Of a stretch of DNA of 64,000 nt, positions 27,290-35,219 are shown piece after piece. The position numbers were made by a program, and so were the translations under genes. The notes beneath the pieces were generated by a model. That model was not told the origin of the DNA. It saw only the letters and a list, made by a program, of their open reading frames with translations, and ran no database searches. Location: NCBI RefSeq assembly GCF_011038795.1, contig NZ_JAAKDU010000002.1:248001-312000 (forward strand), read 5' to 3'. The stretch comes from Streptococcus tangpeifui (lineage in GTDB: Bacteria > Bacillota > Bacilli > Lactobacillales > Streptococcaceae). Every line of letters starts with the position of its first letter. The stretch's first letter is position 1.

Positions 27290-27660
27290 AGAGGATAATT
27301 AAAAGAATATTATCAAGAACAGTTCACGTTAAATAAGAAAAGTAACATGAAAATTCTATAGTTTTTACACTTATCTGCTTATCGATACTTTTGCTATTTT
27401 TGCTATTATGATGGTAAAAATTTATGGGCCCTTAATTTTGAAATTTAATCACACAGATGTAACGGTAAAAGAGCCTTATATTACTGATTGATGGTTTAAA
27501 AAATCATCAGGAATTGATTGAGAAAAGATAAGCATTGTAATGTGTCAAACTTTGATTATCCTTGGAAAAGTTTGTCAGTAGCCAATAATAAAAAAATGAA
27601 CTGTTTGAAAATGAGCAACTCTTCCTATTAACCAAATTTTCTGAATTTTTCCACAAAAAC
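27290..27660. other. AT-rich region with possible decayed coding sequence
   Basis: No intact gene. Short stop-interrupted stretches read like protein, e.g. MVKIYGPLILKFNHTD and, in another frame, NFDYPWKSLSVANNKK. They could be the last traces of a gene. Not identifiable. Confidence 0.35.
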
Positions 27661-27661
27661 C

Positions 27662-27690
27662 TTGAAAAAGCAACTAAAAAGGACTACAAT
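27662..27690 (+). promoter_or_regulatory. ilvE promoter
   Basis: TTGAAA (27662-27667), 17-base spacer, TACAAT (27685-27690), 36 bases before the ilvE ATG. The ribosome site is AGAAAGAGGG. Confidence 0.8.
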
Positions 27691-27726
27691 AAAATCATAT
27701 TACCTGTTAGAAAGAGGGATTGATTT

Positions 27727-28749
27727 ATGACAGTTGATTTAGATTGGGAAAACTTGGGGTTTGAGTATCACAAACTCCCTTATCGCTACCTTTCTTATTA
27801 TAAGGATGGTAAATGGGACGAAGGCAAATTGACAGAAGACGCGACTTTGCATATTTCTGAAAGCTCTCCAGCTCTGCACTATGGCCAACAAGCTTTTGAA
27901 GGATTGAAAGCCTATCGCACCAAAGATGGTTCAGTTCAACTTTTTCGTCCTGACCAAAATGCGGCTCGCCTGCAACGAACAGCTGACCGCCTCTTGATGC
28001 CACAAGTACCGACTGATAAGTTCATTGATGCTTGTAAGCAGGTCGTTAAGGCTAATGAAGACTATGTGCCGCCTTATGGTACAGGAGCAACCCTTTATCT
28101 GCGTCCTCTCTTGATTGGAGTCGGTGATGTTATCGGAGTGCATCCAGCTGATGAATATATTTTCACAGTATTCGCTATGCCAGTTGGTAACTACTTCAAG
28201 GGTGGCTTACAGCCAACTAACTTCTTGATTCAAGACGACTATGACCGAGCTGCTCCTCATGGTACAGGTGCTGCTAAGGTTGGTGGTAACTATGCGGCCA
28301 GTCTTATGCCGGGTGACATTGCCCACAATACAGGCTTCTCGGATGTCATCTATCTGGACCCTGCTACCCACACGAAGATTGAAGAAGTGGGTTCAGCAAA
28401 CTTCTTCGGTATCAGTAAGGATGATGAGTTTATAACGCCGCTCAGCCCATCGATCCTGCCGTCTATCACTAAATACTCCTTGCTTTATTTGGCAGAACAT
28501 AATCTTGGTCTCAAGCCTGTTCAAGGTGATGTCTTTATTGATGATTTGGATCGCTTCAAAGAAGCCGGTGCTTGCGGTACTGCAGCAGTTATCTCCCCAA
28601 TTGGTGGTGTTCAACACGGTGATAATTTCCATGTCTTTTACAGTGAAACAGAAGTAGGACCTATCACCCGTAAGCTTTACGATCTCTTGACTGGTATTCA
28701 ATTTGGTGATGTCGAAGGTCCAGAAGGCTGGATTTATAAGGTCGATTAA
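27727..28749 (+). CDS. ilvE: Branched-chain amino-acid aminotransferase
   Basis: PLP enzyme exchanging the amino group between glutamate and the keto acids of Leu, Ile and Val. 340 residues, fold type IV. Features: HYGQQAFEGLKAYRTKDG, LYLRPLLIG, the PLP-lysine region GTGAAKVGGNYAASL, FFGISKDDEFITP and GTAAVISPIGG. It has its own promoter and terminator, so it is monocistronic. It lies downstream of parC as in other streptococci. Confidence 0.97.
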   Translation: MTVDLDWENLGFEYHKLPYRYLSYYKDGKWDEGKLTEDATLHISESSPALHYGQQAFEGLKAYRTKDGSVQLFRPDQNAARLQRTADRLLMPQVPTDKFIDACKQVVKANEDYVPPYGTGATLYLRPLLIGVGDVIGVHPADEYIFTVFAMPVGNYFKGGLQPTNFLIQDDYDRAAPHGTGAAKVGGNYAASLMPGDIAHNTGFSDVIYLDPATHTKIEEVGSANFFGISKDDEFITPLSPSILPSITKYSLLYLAEHNLGLKPVQGDVFIDDLDRFKEAGACGTAAVISPIGGVQHGDNFHVFYSETEVGPITRKLYDLLTGIQFGDVEGPEGWIYKVD

Positions 28750-28769
28750 ACGTTTATATACCTAATCAA

Positions 28770-28802
28770 CTTCCTGAAAGTTTAGTTTCAGGGAGTTTTT
28801 TT
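28770..28802 (+). terminator. Terminator after ilvE
   Basis: CTTCCTGAAA (28770-28779) / TTTCAGGGAG (28786-28795) with one G-T pair, then seven T. Confidence 0.85.
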
Positions 28803-28917
28803 GGTTAAATCGAAATGAAAAACTACTAGTTAAAAATAAATAGCATTTCACCTTGCATGCCATCATGATTTTTTGTAAAATTAAAAGGAAATTTAATCAA
28901 AATAAGGAAGTTAAACC

Positions 28918-29148
28918 ATGGCAAAAAAAGATAAAAAAATTGAAATCCAGTTAGCGGATGCTCAAGTCCTTGTTTCAGGCAAGCGGTTGGCCGGCTACGA
29001 ACTGACCATTGGGAAACGTACCGTCGGTCAAATCGTAGAAGTAGATGGTCAGTTTACGACTGTTGAAAAAGAAGGACTCAAAGATTCCTACAAAACCTTA
29101 GATCAGGCAATAGAATCAATCATTGAAAGTTACAACCTAAATCACTAA
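28918..29148 (+). CDS. DUF2969-family protein
   Basis: 76 residues, small and charged: a lysine-rich start (MAKKDKKIEIQLAD) then GYELTIGKRTVGQIVEVDGQF and a C-terminal helix (DQAIESIIESYNLN). It matches the lactic-acid-bacterial DUF2969 family, which has no known function. The start follows AATAAGGAAGTTAACC. Located just upstream of the tRNA/rpsA block. Confidence 0.82.
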   Translation: MAKKDKKIEIQLADAQVLVSGKRLAGYELTIGKRTVGQIVEVDGQFTTVEKEGLKDSYKTLDQAIESIIESYNLNH

Positions 29149-29154
29149 AAACTG

Positions 29155-29184
29155 TTGACATTAAGGGTTCCTTTATGTTAGAAT
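29155..29184 (+). promoter_or_regulatory. Promoter of tRNA-Tyr
   Basis: TTGACA (29155-29160), 18-base spacer, TAGAAT (29179-29184), 15 bases upstream of the tRNA. The complementary AGGGTTC and GAACCCT flank the spacer. Confidence 0.8.
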
Positions 29185-29199
29185 GAACCCTAGTTGCAT

Positions 29200-29280
29200 G
29201 GAAGGGTAGCGAAGAGGCTAAACGCGGCGGACTGTAAATCCGCTCCTTCGGGTTCGGGGGTTCGAATCCCTCCCCTTCCA
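29200..29280 (+). tRNA. tRNA-Tyr (anticodon GTA)
   Basis: Acceptor GGAAGGG (29200-29206) pairs with CCCTTCC (29273-29279), discriminator A. Anticodon GTA lies in ACTGTAAAT. It has the long variable arm of a class II tRNA (CTCCTTCGGG) and GGTTCGAATCC as T-arm. CCA is not encoded. Confidence 0.96.
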
Positions 29281-29420
29281 TACTCAGGATACAAAGACCG
29301 TTTAAAAATCCGTACGAAATAGGAAGCTGACGAAGCGTTAGATATAACGCTAGGAAGTTTATCTTTTTCACTAGGGTTTTAGGTCGTGTTCAACTTGGTT
29401 CTCTAATTTGTCCTGAGTAT
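29280..29420 (+). other. Structured spacer between tRNA-Tyr and tRNA-Gln
   Basis: Perfect 10-base arms ATACTCAGGA (29280-29289) and TCCTGAGTAT (29411-29420) bracket about 120 bases. Inside is a hairpin AGCGTTA/TAACGCT (29334-29351). It could be a processing structure for the tRNA transcript or an inserted repeat. Confidence 0.5.
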
Positions 29421-29435
29421 TAAGTTATTTGCTTT

Positions 29436-29507
29436 TGGGGTATAGCCAAGCGGTAAGGCAAGGGACTTTGACTCCCTCATGCGTTGGTTCGAATCCAGCT
29501 ACCCCAG
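29436..29507 (+). tRNA. tRNA-Gln (anticodon TTG)
   Basis: Acceptor TGGGGTA (29436-29442) pairs with TACCCCA (29500-29506), discriminator G. Anticodon TTG in ACTTTGACT. T-arm GGTTCGAATCC. 72 bases, CCA not encoded. Confidence 0.96.
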
Positions 29508-29622
29508 TCTGAGGTTATGAGGCTAGTCCTTAAACCGTTAAGTTATCCTTGCGGGTTGCCTTAAGAAAATATAGTGTTGTCGAGAGCTGGCCAGTTCAGT
29601 TCTTGCTGGAGGTTTTTTTAGA

Positions 29623-30819
29623 ATGAATGAATTTGAAGATTTGCTAAACAGTGTTAGCGAAGTTAACCCTGGTGACGTTGTCACTGCTGAAGTTTTGACA
29701 GTTGATAATGATCAAGCAAACGTAATTATAGAAGGTACTGGTATTGAAGGTGTCTTGACTCTTCGTGAATTGACTAACGATCGTGAAGCTGACATTAATG
29801 ACTTTGTTAAATCTGGTGATAAGATTGAAGTTCTTGTTCTTCGTCAAGTTGTTGGTAAAGACACAGATACTGTTACTTATCTTGTCTCTAAAAAACGCTT
29901 AGAAGCACGTAAAGCTTGGGATAAACTTGTCGGTCGTGAAGGTGAAGTTGTAACGGTTAAAGGAACTCGTGCCGTTAAAGGTGGACTGTCAGTAGAATTT
30001 GAAGGACTTCGTGGATTTATCCCTGCTTCTATGCTTGATACGCGTTTTGTTCGTAATACAGAACAATTTGTTGGTCAAGATATCGAAGCTAAAATCAAAG
30101 AAGTTGATCCAGCTGAAAATCGTTTTATTCTTTCGCGGCGTGAAGTTGTGGAAGAAAAGAATGCAGCAGCTCGTCAAGAAATCTTCTCTAAACTTGAAGT
30201 TGGTTCAGTTGTTCAAGGTAAAGTGGCTCGTTTAACTAGCTTCGGAGCTTTTGTTGACCTTGGCGGTGTTGATGGACTTGTTCACGTGACTGAGCTGTCT
30301 CATGAACGTAATGTATCACCTAAGTCAGTTGTTTCTGTTGGCGACGAAATTGATGTTAAAGTTCTTGCTATTGATGAAGAGGCAGGGCGTATCTCACTCT
30401 CATTGAAGGCTACAACCCCTGGACCATGGGATGGTGTTGAACAAAAATTAGCTGCTGGCGATGTTATCGATGGCAAGGTTAAGCGTTTGACTGATTTTGG
30501 TGCTTTTGTTGAAGTTCTCCCTGGTATTGATGGACTTGTTCACATTTCACAAATTTCTCACAAACGTGTTGAAAATCCAAAAGATGTCCTTTCAGTAGGT
30601 CAAGAAGTTCAAGTAAAAGTTTTGTCAGTTGATGCTGATGCAGAGCGTGTATCATTGTCAATCAAAGCTCTTCAAGAACGTCCTGCTGATGCAGAAGGCC
30701 AAGGAGAAAAACGTCAATCACGTCCACGTCGTCAAAAACGTGAAAGACGCGATTACGAATTGCCAGAAACCCAAACAGGTTTCTCAATGGCAGATCTCTT
30801 TGGAGATATTGAATTGTAA
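29623..30819 (+). CDS. rpsA: 30S ribosomal protein S1 (four-repeat Gram-positive form)
   Basis: 398 residues with four S1 RNA-binding repeats: about 15-88, 105-170, 190-260 ([21 protein letters not shown]) and 275-345 ([20 protein letters not shown]). A basic Arg/Lys tail follows, then [12 protein letters not shown]. Gram-positive S1 is shorter than the six-repeat E. coli protein. A 115-base leader separates it from tRNA-Gln; the ribosome site is GGAGG 10 bases before ATG. Codon usage is strongly biased (GTT, GGT, CGT), as expected for high expression. Confidence 0.96.
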   Translation: MNEFEDLLNSVSEVNPGDVVTAEVLTVDNDQANVIIEGTGIEGVLTLRELTNDREADINDFVKSGDKIEVLVLRQVVGKDTDTVTYLVSKKRLEARKAWDKLVGREGEVVTVKGTRAVKGGLSVEFEGLRGFIPASMLDTRFVRNTEQFVGQDIEAKIKEVDPAENRFILSRREVVEEKNAAARQEIFSKLEVGSVVQGKVARLTSFGAFVDLGGVDGLVHVTELSHERNVSPKSVVSVGDEIDVKVLAIDEEAGRISLSLKATTPGPWDGVEQKLAAGDVIDGKVKRLTDFGAFVEVLPGIDGLVHISQISHKRVENPKDVLSVGQEVQVKVLSVDADAERVSLSIKALQERPADAEGQGEKRQSRPRRQKRERRDYELPETQTGFSMADLFGDIEL

Positions 30820-30824
30820 GATAA

Positions 30825-30847
30825 AGCAGCCTACAGGCTGTTTTTTT
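30825..30847 (+). terminator. Terminator after rpsA
   Basis: AGCAGCC/GGCTGTT with loop TACA and seven T. Confidence 0.82.
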
Positions 30848-31013
30848 GTGGTCACAAGCAATATATTAGAAAAATCTTGTTTTGAGCAGACAGCGATTTG
30901 TACAGCAGAAACAGTAGGCTCTTTTTGGTATTTCAAAGAGTTTGAGTCTGGTAAACTTATCAAGTTCCTAGAGTCATTCTTGTTCCACAAGTAGTGAAAA
31001 ATATTAGTATGAG

Positions 31014-31148
31014 AAAATTACTGAGAATCATAAGGGGACGCAAAATGCGACCAACGAGCTGGTCGCGTTCATTAAAAATTAGATCAACCACTATCCCAAG
31101 AAACTACTCGGTTACAGATCTCTTCAGATGATTTTTGTGGCTGGCTAA
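31014..31148 (+). pseudogene. Remnant of an IS30-like transposase C-terminus
   Basis: One frame reads ENHKGTQN, ATNELVAFIKN, a TAG at 31080, then INHYPKKLLGYRSLQMIFVAG. The second half resembles the WINxxPRKxLGYRTPxEVF end of IS30-family transposases, and ENHKG resembles their ENHNG motif. The rest of the element and its terminal repeats are not seen. The remaining bases of 30848-31235 hold nothing recognisable. Confidence 0.5.
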
Positions 31149-31235
31149 CTTCGACTTAAATTTTGCCACTTACTTTGAGAATAACACCTATCTAAAATCT
31201 TATTATTTCCTATAGCAAAATCTTTTTGAACATGG

Positions 31236-31241
31236 TATAAT
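31236..31241 (+). promoter_or_regulatory. -10 box of tRNA-Arg
   Basis: TATAAT preceded by TGG (extended -10), 11 bases upstream of the tRNA. No good -35. Confidence 0.6.
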
Positions 31242-31252
31242 ACTATCTGTTG

Positions 31253-31324
31253 CCACTCTTAGTGTAATGGATATCACGTAAGATTCCGGTTCTTGAGATG
31301 GGGGTTCGATTCCCTCAGAGTGGA
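31253..31324 (+). tRNA. tRNA-Arg (anticodon CCG)
   Basis: Acceptor CCACTCT (31253-31259) with AGAGTGG (31317-31323), discriminator A. Anticodon stem TAAGA/TCTTG with loop TTCCGGT gives anticodon CCG. T-loop TTCGATT with stem GGGGG/CCCTC. CCA not encoded. Confidence 0.93.
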
Positions 31325-31330
31325 AAGAAA

Positions 31331-31357
31331 GAGGCTGAGACAAAAGTTCTCAGCCTT
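31331..31357 (+). terminator. Bidirectional terminator, GAGGCTGAGACAAAAG family
   Basis: AGGCTGAGA/TCTCAGCCT with loop CAAAAGT and T-rich flank. It serves tRNA-Arg and the convergent minus-strand gene. The 27 bases are repeated exactly, in reverse complement, at 58349-58375. Confidence 0.85.
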
Positions 31358-31396
31358 ATTTATTTGGTCAATTTTATTTTTGCTCAGTTTCTATGA

Positions 31397-31999
31397 CTAT
31401 TTCTTAGTAAAGCCGAAAAGGTAATAGGCCCATTTACCACCAAGTTCCCAAATCAGATTATAACCGACAACAGAAATGGGTTTGGTCCAAATCATAATCA
31501 TGGTGAATTTTTTCAAGGACATATTGGTCAGACCAGTGACCATGACCATGAGATCAGCTGGAGAGACAGGAGAGACCATACAGAAGATAAAGAAACGTTC
31601 ATAACCGGGGCTTTCCAGCTTGGCCTCATACTTCTTAAAGGTCTCCTCTTTAACGAAAAGAAGAATAAATTTACGGCCAAAATTTTGAACCAAAATAAAA
31701 AGAATGATACTGCCAATGATAATACCGATAGAATTATAAAGCAGACCTTGCCAGAAACCAAAGACAGCAAAACCAACAATAGTCGTGACTCCACCGGGAA
31801 TGATGGGTAAAACCACTTGAATAATTTGAATAAGCGTAAAAATCAGAGGGGAGAGTATCTTGTATTGAGCAACCCAGGTTTTAAAGCGCTCAAAATCACT
31901 CAGTGTTCCATCTTTAAAGAGCCAAATAACTAGAATAGCACTGACAATTAAGACTAGCCAGCCTAACCATTGAATGGCTTTCTTGAAAAATTCATACAT
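31397..31999 (-). CDS. TVP38/TMEM64-family (DedA-like) membrane protein
   Basis: 200 residues, several hydrophobic segments. It matches the SNARE-associated/VTT domain by the motifs VVLPIIPGGVTTIVGFAVFG and MVSPVSPADLMVMVTGLTNM, and by the loop with ESPGYERFFIF. Such proteins are linked to lipid scrambling or membrane homeostasis; its own role is not known. Its stop lies 39 bases from the shared terminator. Confidence 0.87.
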   Translation of the reverse strand: MYEFFKKAIQWLGWLVLIVSAILVIWLFKDGTLSDFERFKTWVAQYKILSPLIFTLIQIIQVVLPIIPGGVTTIVGFAVFGFWQGLLYNSIGIIIGSIILFILVQNFGRKFILLFVKEETFKKYEAKLESPGYERFFIFCMVSPVSPADLMVMVTGLTNMSLKKFTMIMIWTKPISVVGYNLIWELGGKWAYYLFGFTKK

Positions 32000-32028
32000 G
32001 GTTTGATTATACCCTAATTCACTTATTT

Positions 32029-32057
32029 TTGCTATTTCTAACTGGATTTGTTATAAT
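32029..32057 (+). promoter_or_regulatory. tmRNA promoter
   Basis: TTGCTA (32029-32034, weak), 17-base spacer, TATAAT (32052-32057), 17 bases before the tmRNA 5' end. Confidence 0.7.
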
Positions 32058-32074
32058 GGCTCAAGTAATGTTTA

Positions 32075-32420
32075 GGGGTCGTTACGGATTCGACAGGCAT
32101 TATGAGGCTTGTTTTGCAACCCATCGGCAGATGTTAAAATGCCAGTTAAATATAACTGCAAAAAATACAAATTCTTACGCAGTAGCTGCCTAAACACCAG
32201 CCTGTGTGACTAATAACAGATTGCTTGTGTTTGTTTATTAGTCTTAAAATCAGCAAGCTACATTAGGTTGCAGTCAGGTCAGCCTAAAAGAGATTTACTG
32301 ACTCGCAAGACTTGGGCTTGAGTTATGTGTCGAGGTCTTGTTAAATTAATACATAACCTATGGTTGTAGACGAATAAGTTAGCAGGTGTTTGGACGTGGG
32401 TTCGACTCCCACCGGCTCCA
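32075..32420 (+). ncRNA. ssrA: Transfer-messenger RNA
   Basis: Rescues stalled ribosomes and tags the nascent peptide. The 5' end GGGGTCGTTACGG and 3' end GGTTCGACTCCCACCGGCTCCA form the tRNA-like part. The tag frame runs from GCA at 32158 to TAA at 32191-32193 and encodes AKNTNSYAVAA, a streptococcal tag. The region between holds the pseudoknots. 346 bases, normal length. Confidence 0.96.
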
Positions 32421-32460
32421 TAGAAAATTTCTAATTTTCGGATAAAAGGAAGGGTTTTTT

Positions 32461-33105
32461 ATGATGAAAAAAGTCATTACAGGTCTCATGAGTCTCCTGG
32501 CGATTACAGTTTTAGTGGCTTGCCATAAGTCAAGCAATGATGATAACTCAACGTCATCATCTTCTTTATCTCTATCATCTTCCACGCTACAGAGCTCTGA
32601 TAACCATGATAATGTTCGAAAAAACTTTGATAAGGTAAGTTTGGGTAAGGCTGATAATGATTTTTCTGGGGGTACGAATTTAGCTCAGTTGAAACAATAT
32701 TTCGGTGAGCCTAAAGCTCATAAGCAAGAAAAGCCTTCATCGGGGAATATCACTTTAGAAGTTTATACTTGGAATATTGGTAGTATTACTGTTGAAGTCA
32801 AGCTCTTTAACGATAGTACGCTGGTTCGTTCGATTAAAGGCTATTCTTATCATCGCTCTGCTAATTTTTCAGTTAAGGATTATCAAAATCTGAAGACTGG
32901 TTATGCCTACTCGGATATGGTAGCGAAATATGGGGCTCCCGACAGTCTATCAGAGGCAGCATCCTCAGATAAGACTGAATTACAGGCAGTCTGGTCTAGT
33001 AACCTCAAGCTCGCCAAAGGGCAAAAAGATGGTCAGATGATTCTGAACTTCACTAATGGTAAATTGACTGATAAGGAACAAACCGGCCTAGGTACGGCTA
33101 AATAA
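32461..33105 (+). CDS. DUF3862-like lipoprotein
   Basis: 214 residues. Lipoprotein signal: MMKKVITGLMSLLAITVLVAC with Cys21 as lipid site (lipobox LVAC). A Ser-rich linker follows, then two similar alpha/beta modules: GGTNLAQLKQYFGEPKAH and KTGYAYSDMVAKYGAPDSLSE, the (D/T)xxxxYGxP-type repeat of DUF3862/BLIP-like domains. Extracytoplasmic, function unknown. Between ssrA and a bidirectional terminator. Confidence 0.78.
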   Translation: MMKKVITGLMSLLAITVLVACHKSSNDDNSTSSSSLSLSSSTLQSSDNHDNVRKNFDKVSLGKADNDFSGGTNLAQLKQYFGEPKAHKQEKPSSGNITLEVYTWNIGSITVEVKLFNDSTLVRSIKGYSYHRSANFSVKDYQNLKTGYAYSDMVAKYGAPDSLSEAASSDKTELQAVWSSNLKLAKGQKDGQMILNFTNGKLTDKEQTGLGTAK

Positions 33106-33110
33106 GTTAT

Positions 33111-33137
33111 AAAAAAGACCTCTGCGAGGTCTTTTTT
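33111..33137 (+). terminator. Bidirectional terminator
   Basis: Perfect 12-base-pair stem AAAAAAGACCTC/GAGGTCTTTTTT with loop TGC. It serves the lipoprotein gene and the convergent ABC permease gene. Confidence 0.92.
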
Positions 33138-33155
33138 ATGGGAGTTATATGGGAG

Positions 33156-33941
33156 TTATTGGATATCAACTTTATTTTTAATAATATAATGGCTGGTTAG
33201 ATACCAAACAAGAGCGAGAGCAGCATCAATGATACTACCAACAATCAGCCGCGTATTGTAATCTGTAAGAATATCTTTACTACCAGTTGCGAGTTGAAGA
33301 AAACTACTGATAAACGTCAAGATACCCTCAATGACAAAGTAGCAGACAAAGGCCATCAAAACTCGATGGTTGCGGAAGAGCTGGCCAACAGTGATAGACG
33401 CATATATCAAGAGGATATTAGAGATCCAGCTGATGATAGCGCTGACTAAGGAGAGTAGAACGCCACTTCTGATAGTTGCAACGGTGGCATTTGGAGAGGC
33501 CGATTTAAAAAATCTATAAAAAGCTGAAGTATCCTGATGATTAACAAAACTGTAGATTAGTCCTAGGGAAAGAACAATCACTATACAATTCCCAATGGTT
33601 AGAGTTATGGCAACCAAGAGTTTTGAAGAAATCAGTTGACTTTCCTTAACGGGTAAGGTCAAAGTGAGATAACCTTCTCGGCCAAAGAGATTACTGTAGA
33701 AGCGTCTAATGATTAAAATCAAGGTTGCAATTAATTGACCGACAATCAAGCAGGCAAAGGCTAAGATGACCAAGATAAAGATTAGAGCCAGAAAACCGCC
33801 GCTTTCAAAAAGATCATAGTGATGGCTAATATAGGAAGCATAGAAGCTCAAAACCAAACTGGCAAGCAAAATTAAGCCATTTAGGGCTAGATACCAGTGA
33901 CCGATAGCCTTAAATTCATATTTAACTAATTTACCAAACAT
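33156..33941 (-). CDS. ABC transporter permease
   Basis: 261 residues with about six hydrophobic segments. The first segment follows a short MFGKLVKYEFKAIGHW. A GREGYLTLTLPVKESQLISSKLL cytoplasmic loop is typical of ABC-2-like permeases. It pairs with the ATPase upstream (9 bases away) and the GntR regulator. Substrate unknown; related modules export antibiotics or lipids. Confidence 0.82.
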   Translation of the reverse strand: MFGKLVKYEFKAIGHWYLALNGLILLASLVLSFYASYISHHYDLFESGGFLALIFILVILAFACLIVGQLIATLILIIRRFYSNLFGREGYLTLTLPVKESQLISSKLLVAITLTIGNCIVIVLSLGLIYSFVNHQDTSAFYRFFKSASPNATVATIRSGVLLSLVSAIISWISNILLIYASITVGQLFRNHRVLMAFVCYFVIEGILTFISSFLQLATGSKDILTDYNTRLIVGSIIDAALALVWYLTSHYIIKNKVDIQ

Positions 33942-33950
33942 GGGGACCTC

Positions 33951-34649
33951 CTAATTCTGAAACATTTCTCTAAAGAGAGCATCGATAGATTTTCCGTGTT
34001 CAAAGCGAATATCATCACTATTACCTTCAAGAATAACCTTACCCTCTTTTAGGAAGATCACATCATCCAGTATTTGTTCAACATCGGTAATCAAGTGGGT
34101 GGAAATGATTACTGATGCCTCCTCTGAATAATTGTTGATAATAGTACGCAGAATATAGTCGCGCGCTGCGGGATCAACTCCGCCGATTGGTTCATCTAAC
34201 ACATAAAGTTTAGCTTGACGACTCATGACTAAGATGAGTTGAACCTTTTCTTTAGTTCCTTTAGATAAGTTTTTGATCCTTTCTTTAGTATCAATGCTTA
34301 AATCTTTGAGCAGAGCTTGAGCTTTATTAACATCAAAGTCTTGGTAGAAGTCTTGAAAAAGGTTCACAGCTTGATTTACGGTCATAGTTTCATTGAGATA
34401 GCTGGTGTCTGGAAGATAGGAAACGATTTTTTTACTGTTGACAGATGGATGGAAACCATCGACAACTATTTCACCACTGGACTGCTTTAAAAGACCATTG
34501 ATAAGTTTAATTAAGGTTGTTTTACCGGATCCATTAGGACCGAGCAGACCAACAATTTTTCCGCTAGAAACTGTTAAACTCACATCATCTAGGGCTGCTT
34601 GCTTGCCATAAGATTTTGAAACATGATGGATTTGTAATAATTTCTCCAT
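33951..34649 (-). CDS. ABC transporter ATP-binding protein
   Basis: 232 residues. Walker A GPNGSGKTT (residues 37-45), a signature of degenerate form NLSKGTKEKVQ in place of LSGGQ, Walker B LYVLDEPIGGVD, and the switch His in ISTHL. The signature variant is common in YtrB-like ATPases. Middle gene of regulator-ATPase-permease. Confidence 0.92.
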   Translation of the reverse strand: MEKLLQIHHVSKSYGKQAALDDVSLTVSSGKIVGLLGPNGSGKTTLIKLINGLLKQSSGEIVVDGFHPSVNSKKIVSYLPDTSYLNETMTVNQAVNLFQDFYQDFDVNKAQALLKDLSIDTKERIKNLSKGTKEKVQLILVMSRQAKLYVLDEPIGGVDPAARDYILRTIINNYSEEASVIISTHLITDVEQILDDVIFLKEGKVILEGNSDDIRFEHGKSIDALFREMFQN

Positions 34650-34664
34650 GCTTACGCTCTCTTT

Positions 34665-35039
34665 CTAATTTACTGAATTCTGTTTAAGATAATTGTCAAT
34701 TTCTGCTAAAATTTCTCGGTCAGAAAAACCGATATTTTCCATATTTAACATGAAATTAGCAATTTCATCTTGAGCTAATTCTGCGCGCTTTTCTTCAATT
34801 AAACTAGCATCTTCAGTTACAAAGCGTCCCGCAGTTCGCCGTGAGAAGACCATTCCTTCCCGTTCTAACTCGGTAAAAGCTCGTTGCATGGTATTGGGAT
34901 TGACTCCAGCTTCTTGGGCGTAATCGCGAACGGTCGGCAATTGTTCACCCTGCTTCATTTCCTGGCTAACGATTTTGATTTTAATATTTTTTGCAATTTG
35001 CAAATAGATTGGTGATTTTTCATCAAAGGTCCAAGCCAT
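34665..35039 (-). CDS. GntR-family regulator, YtrA type
   Basis: 124 residues: a winged helix-turn-helix (SPIYLQIAKNIKIKIVSQEM, LPTVRDYAQEAGVNPNTMQRAFTELEREG, RRTAGRFVTED) with only a short C-terminal helix pair, as in the YtrA subfamily. Such regulators repress the ABC genes beside them and respond to cell-envelope stress. First gene of the minus-strand unit; divergent from dnaE. Confidence 0.9.
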   Translation of the reverse strand: MAWTFDEKSPIYLQIAKNIKIKIVSQEMKQGEQLPTVRDYAQEAGVNPNTMQRAFTELEREGMVFSRRTAGRFVTEDASLIEEKRAELAQDEIANFMLNMENIGFSDREILAEIDNYLKQNSVN

Positions 35040-35219
35040 AGTATCTCCCTTCTAAATTTAATAATTGTCATAGATAAATGATACAGTATTTTTATTAAAA
35101 ATTCAAGCTGAAAGATCCTTTAATAGCCTATAATTGGCTGTTTTTAAGGCTTTAAGTAGGATAAATGATGCGTTTCATAGTATAATAGTAGCAAGTTAAA
35201 ACGAAAGAAAGGACTACCA

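Noticed and set aside
30629..30994. 121-residue frame overlapping the end of rpsA and the following spacer
   Set aside because: Out of frame within rpsA, crosses the rpsA terminator, low-complexity translation.
34665..35039. GntR/ABC module as a novel defence or bacteriocin system
   Set aside because: Regulator, ATPase and permease match the common YtrA-type arrangement; nothing unusual in sequence.
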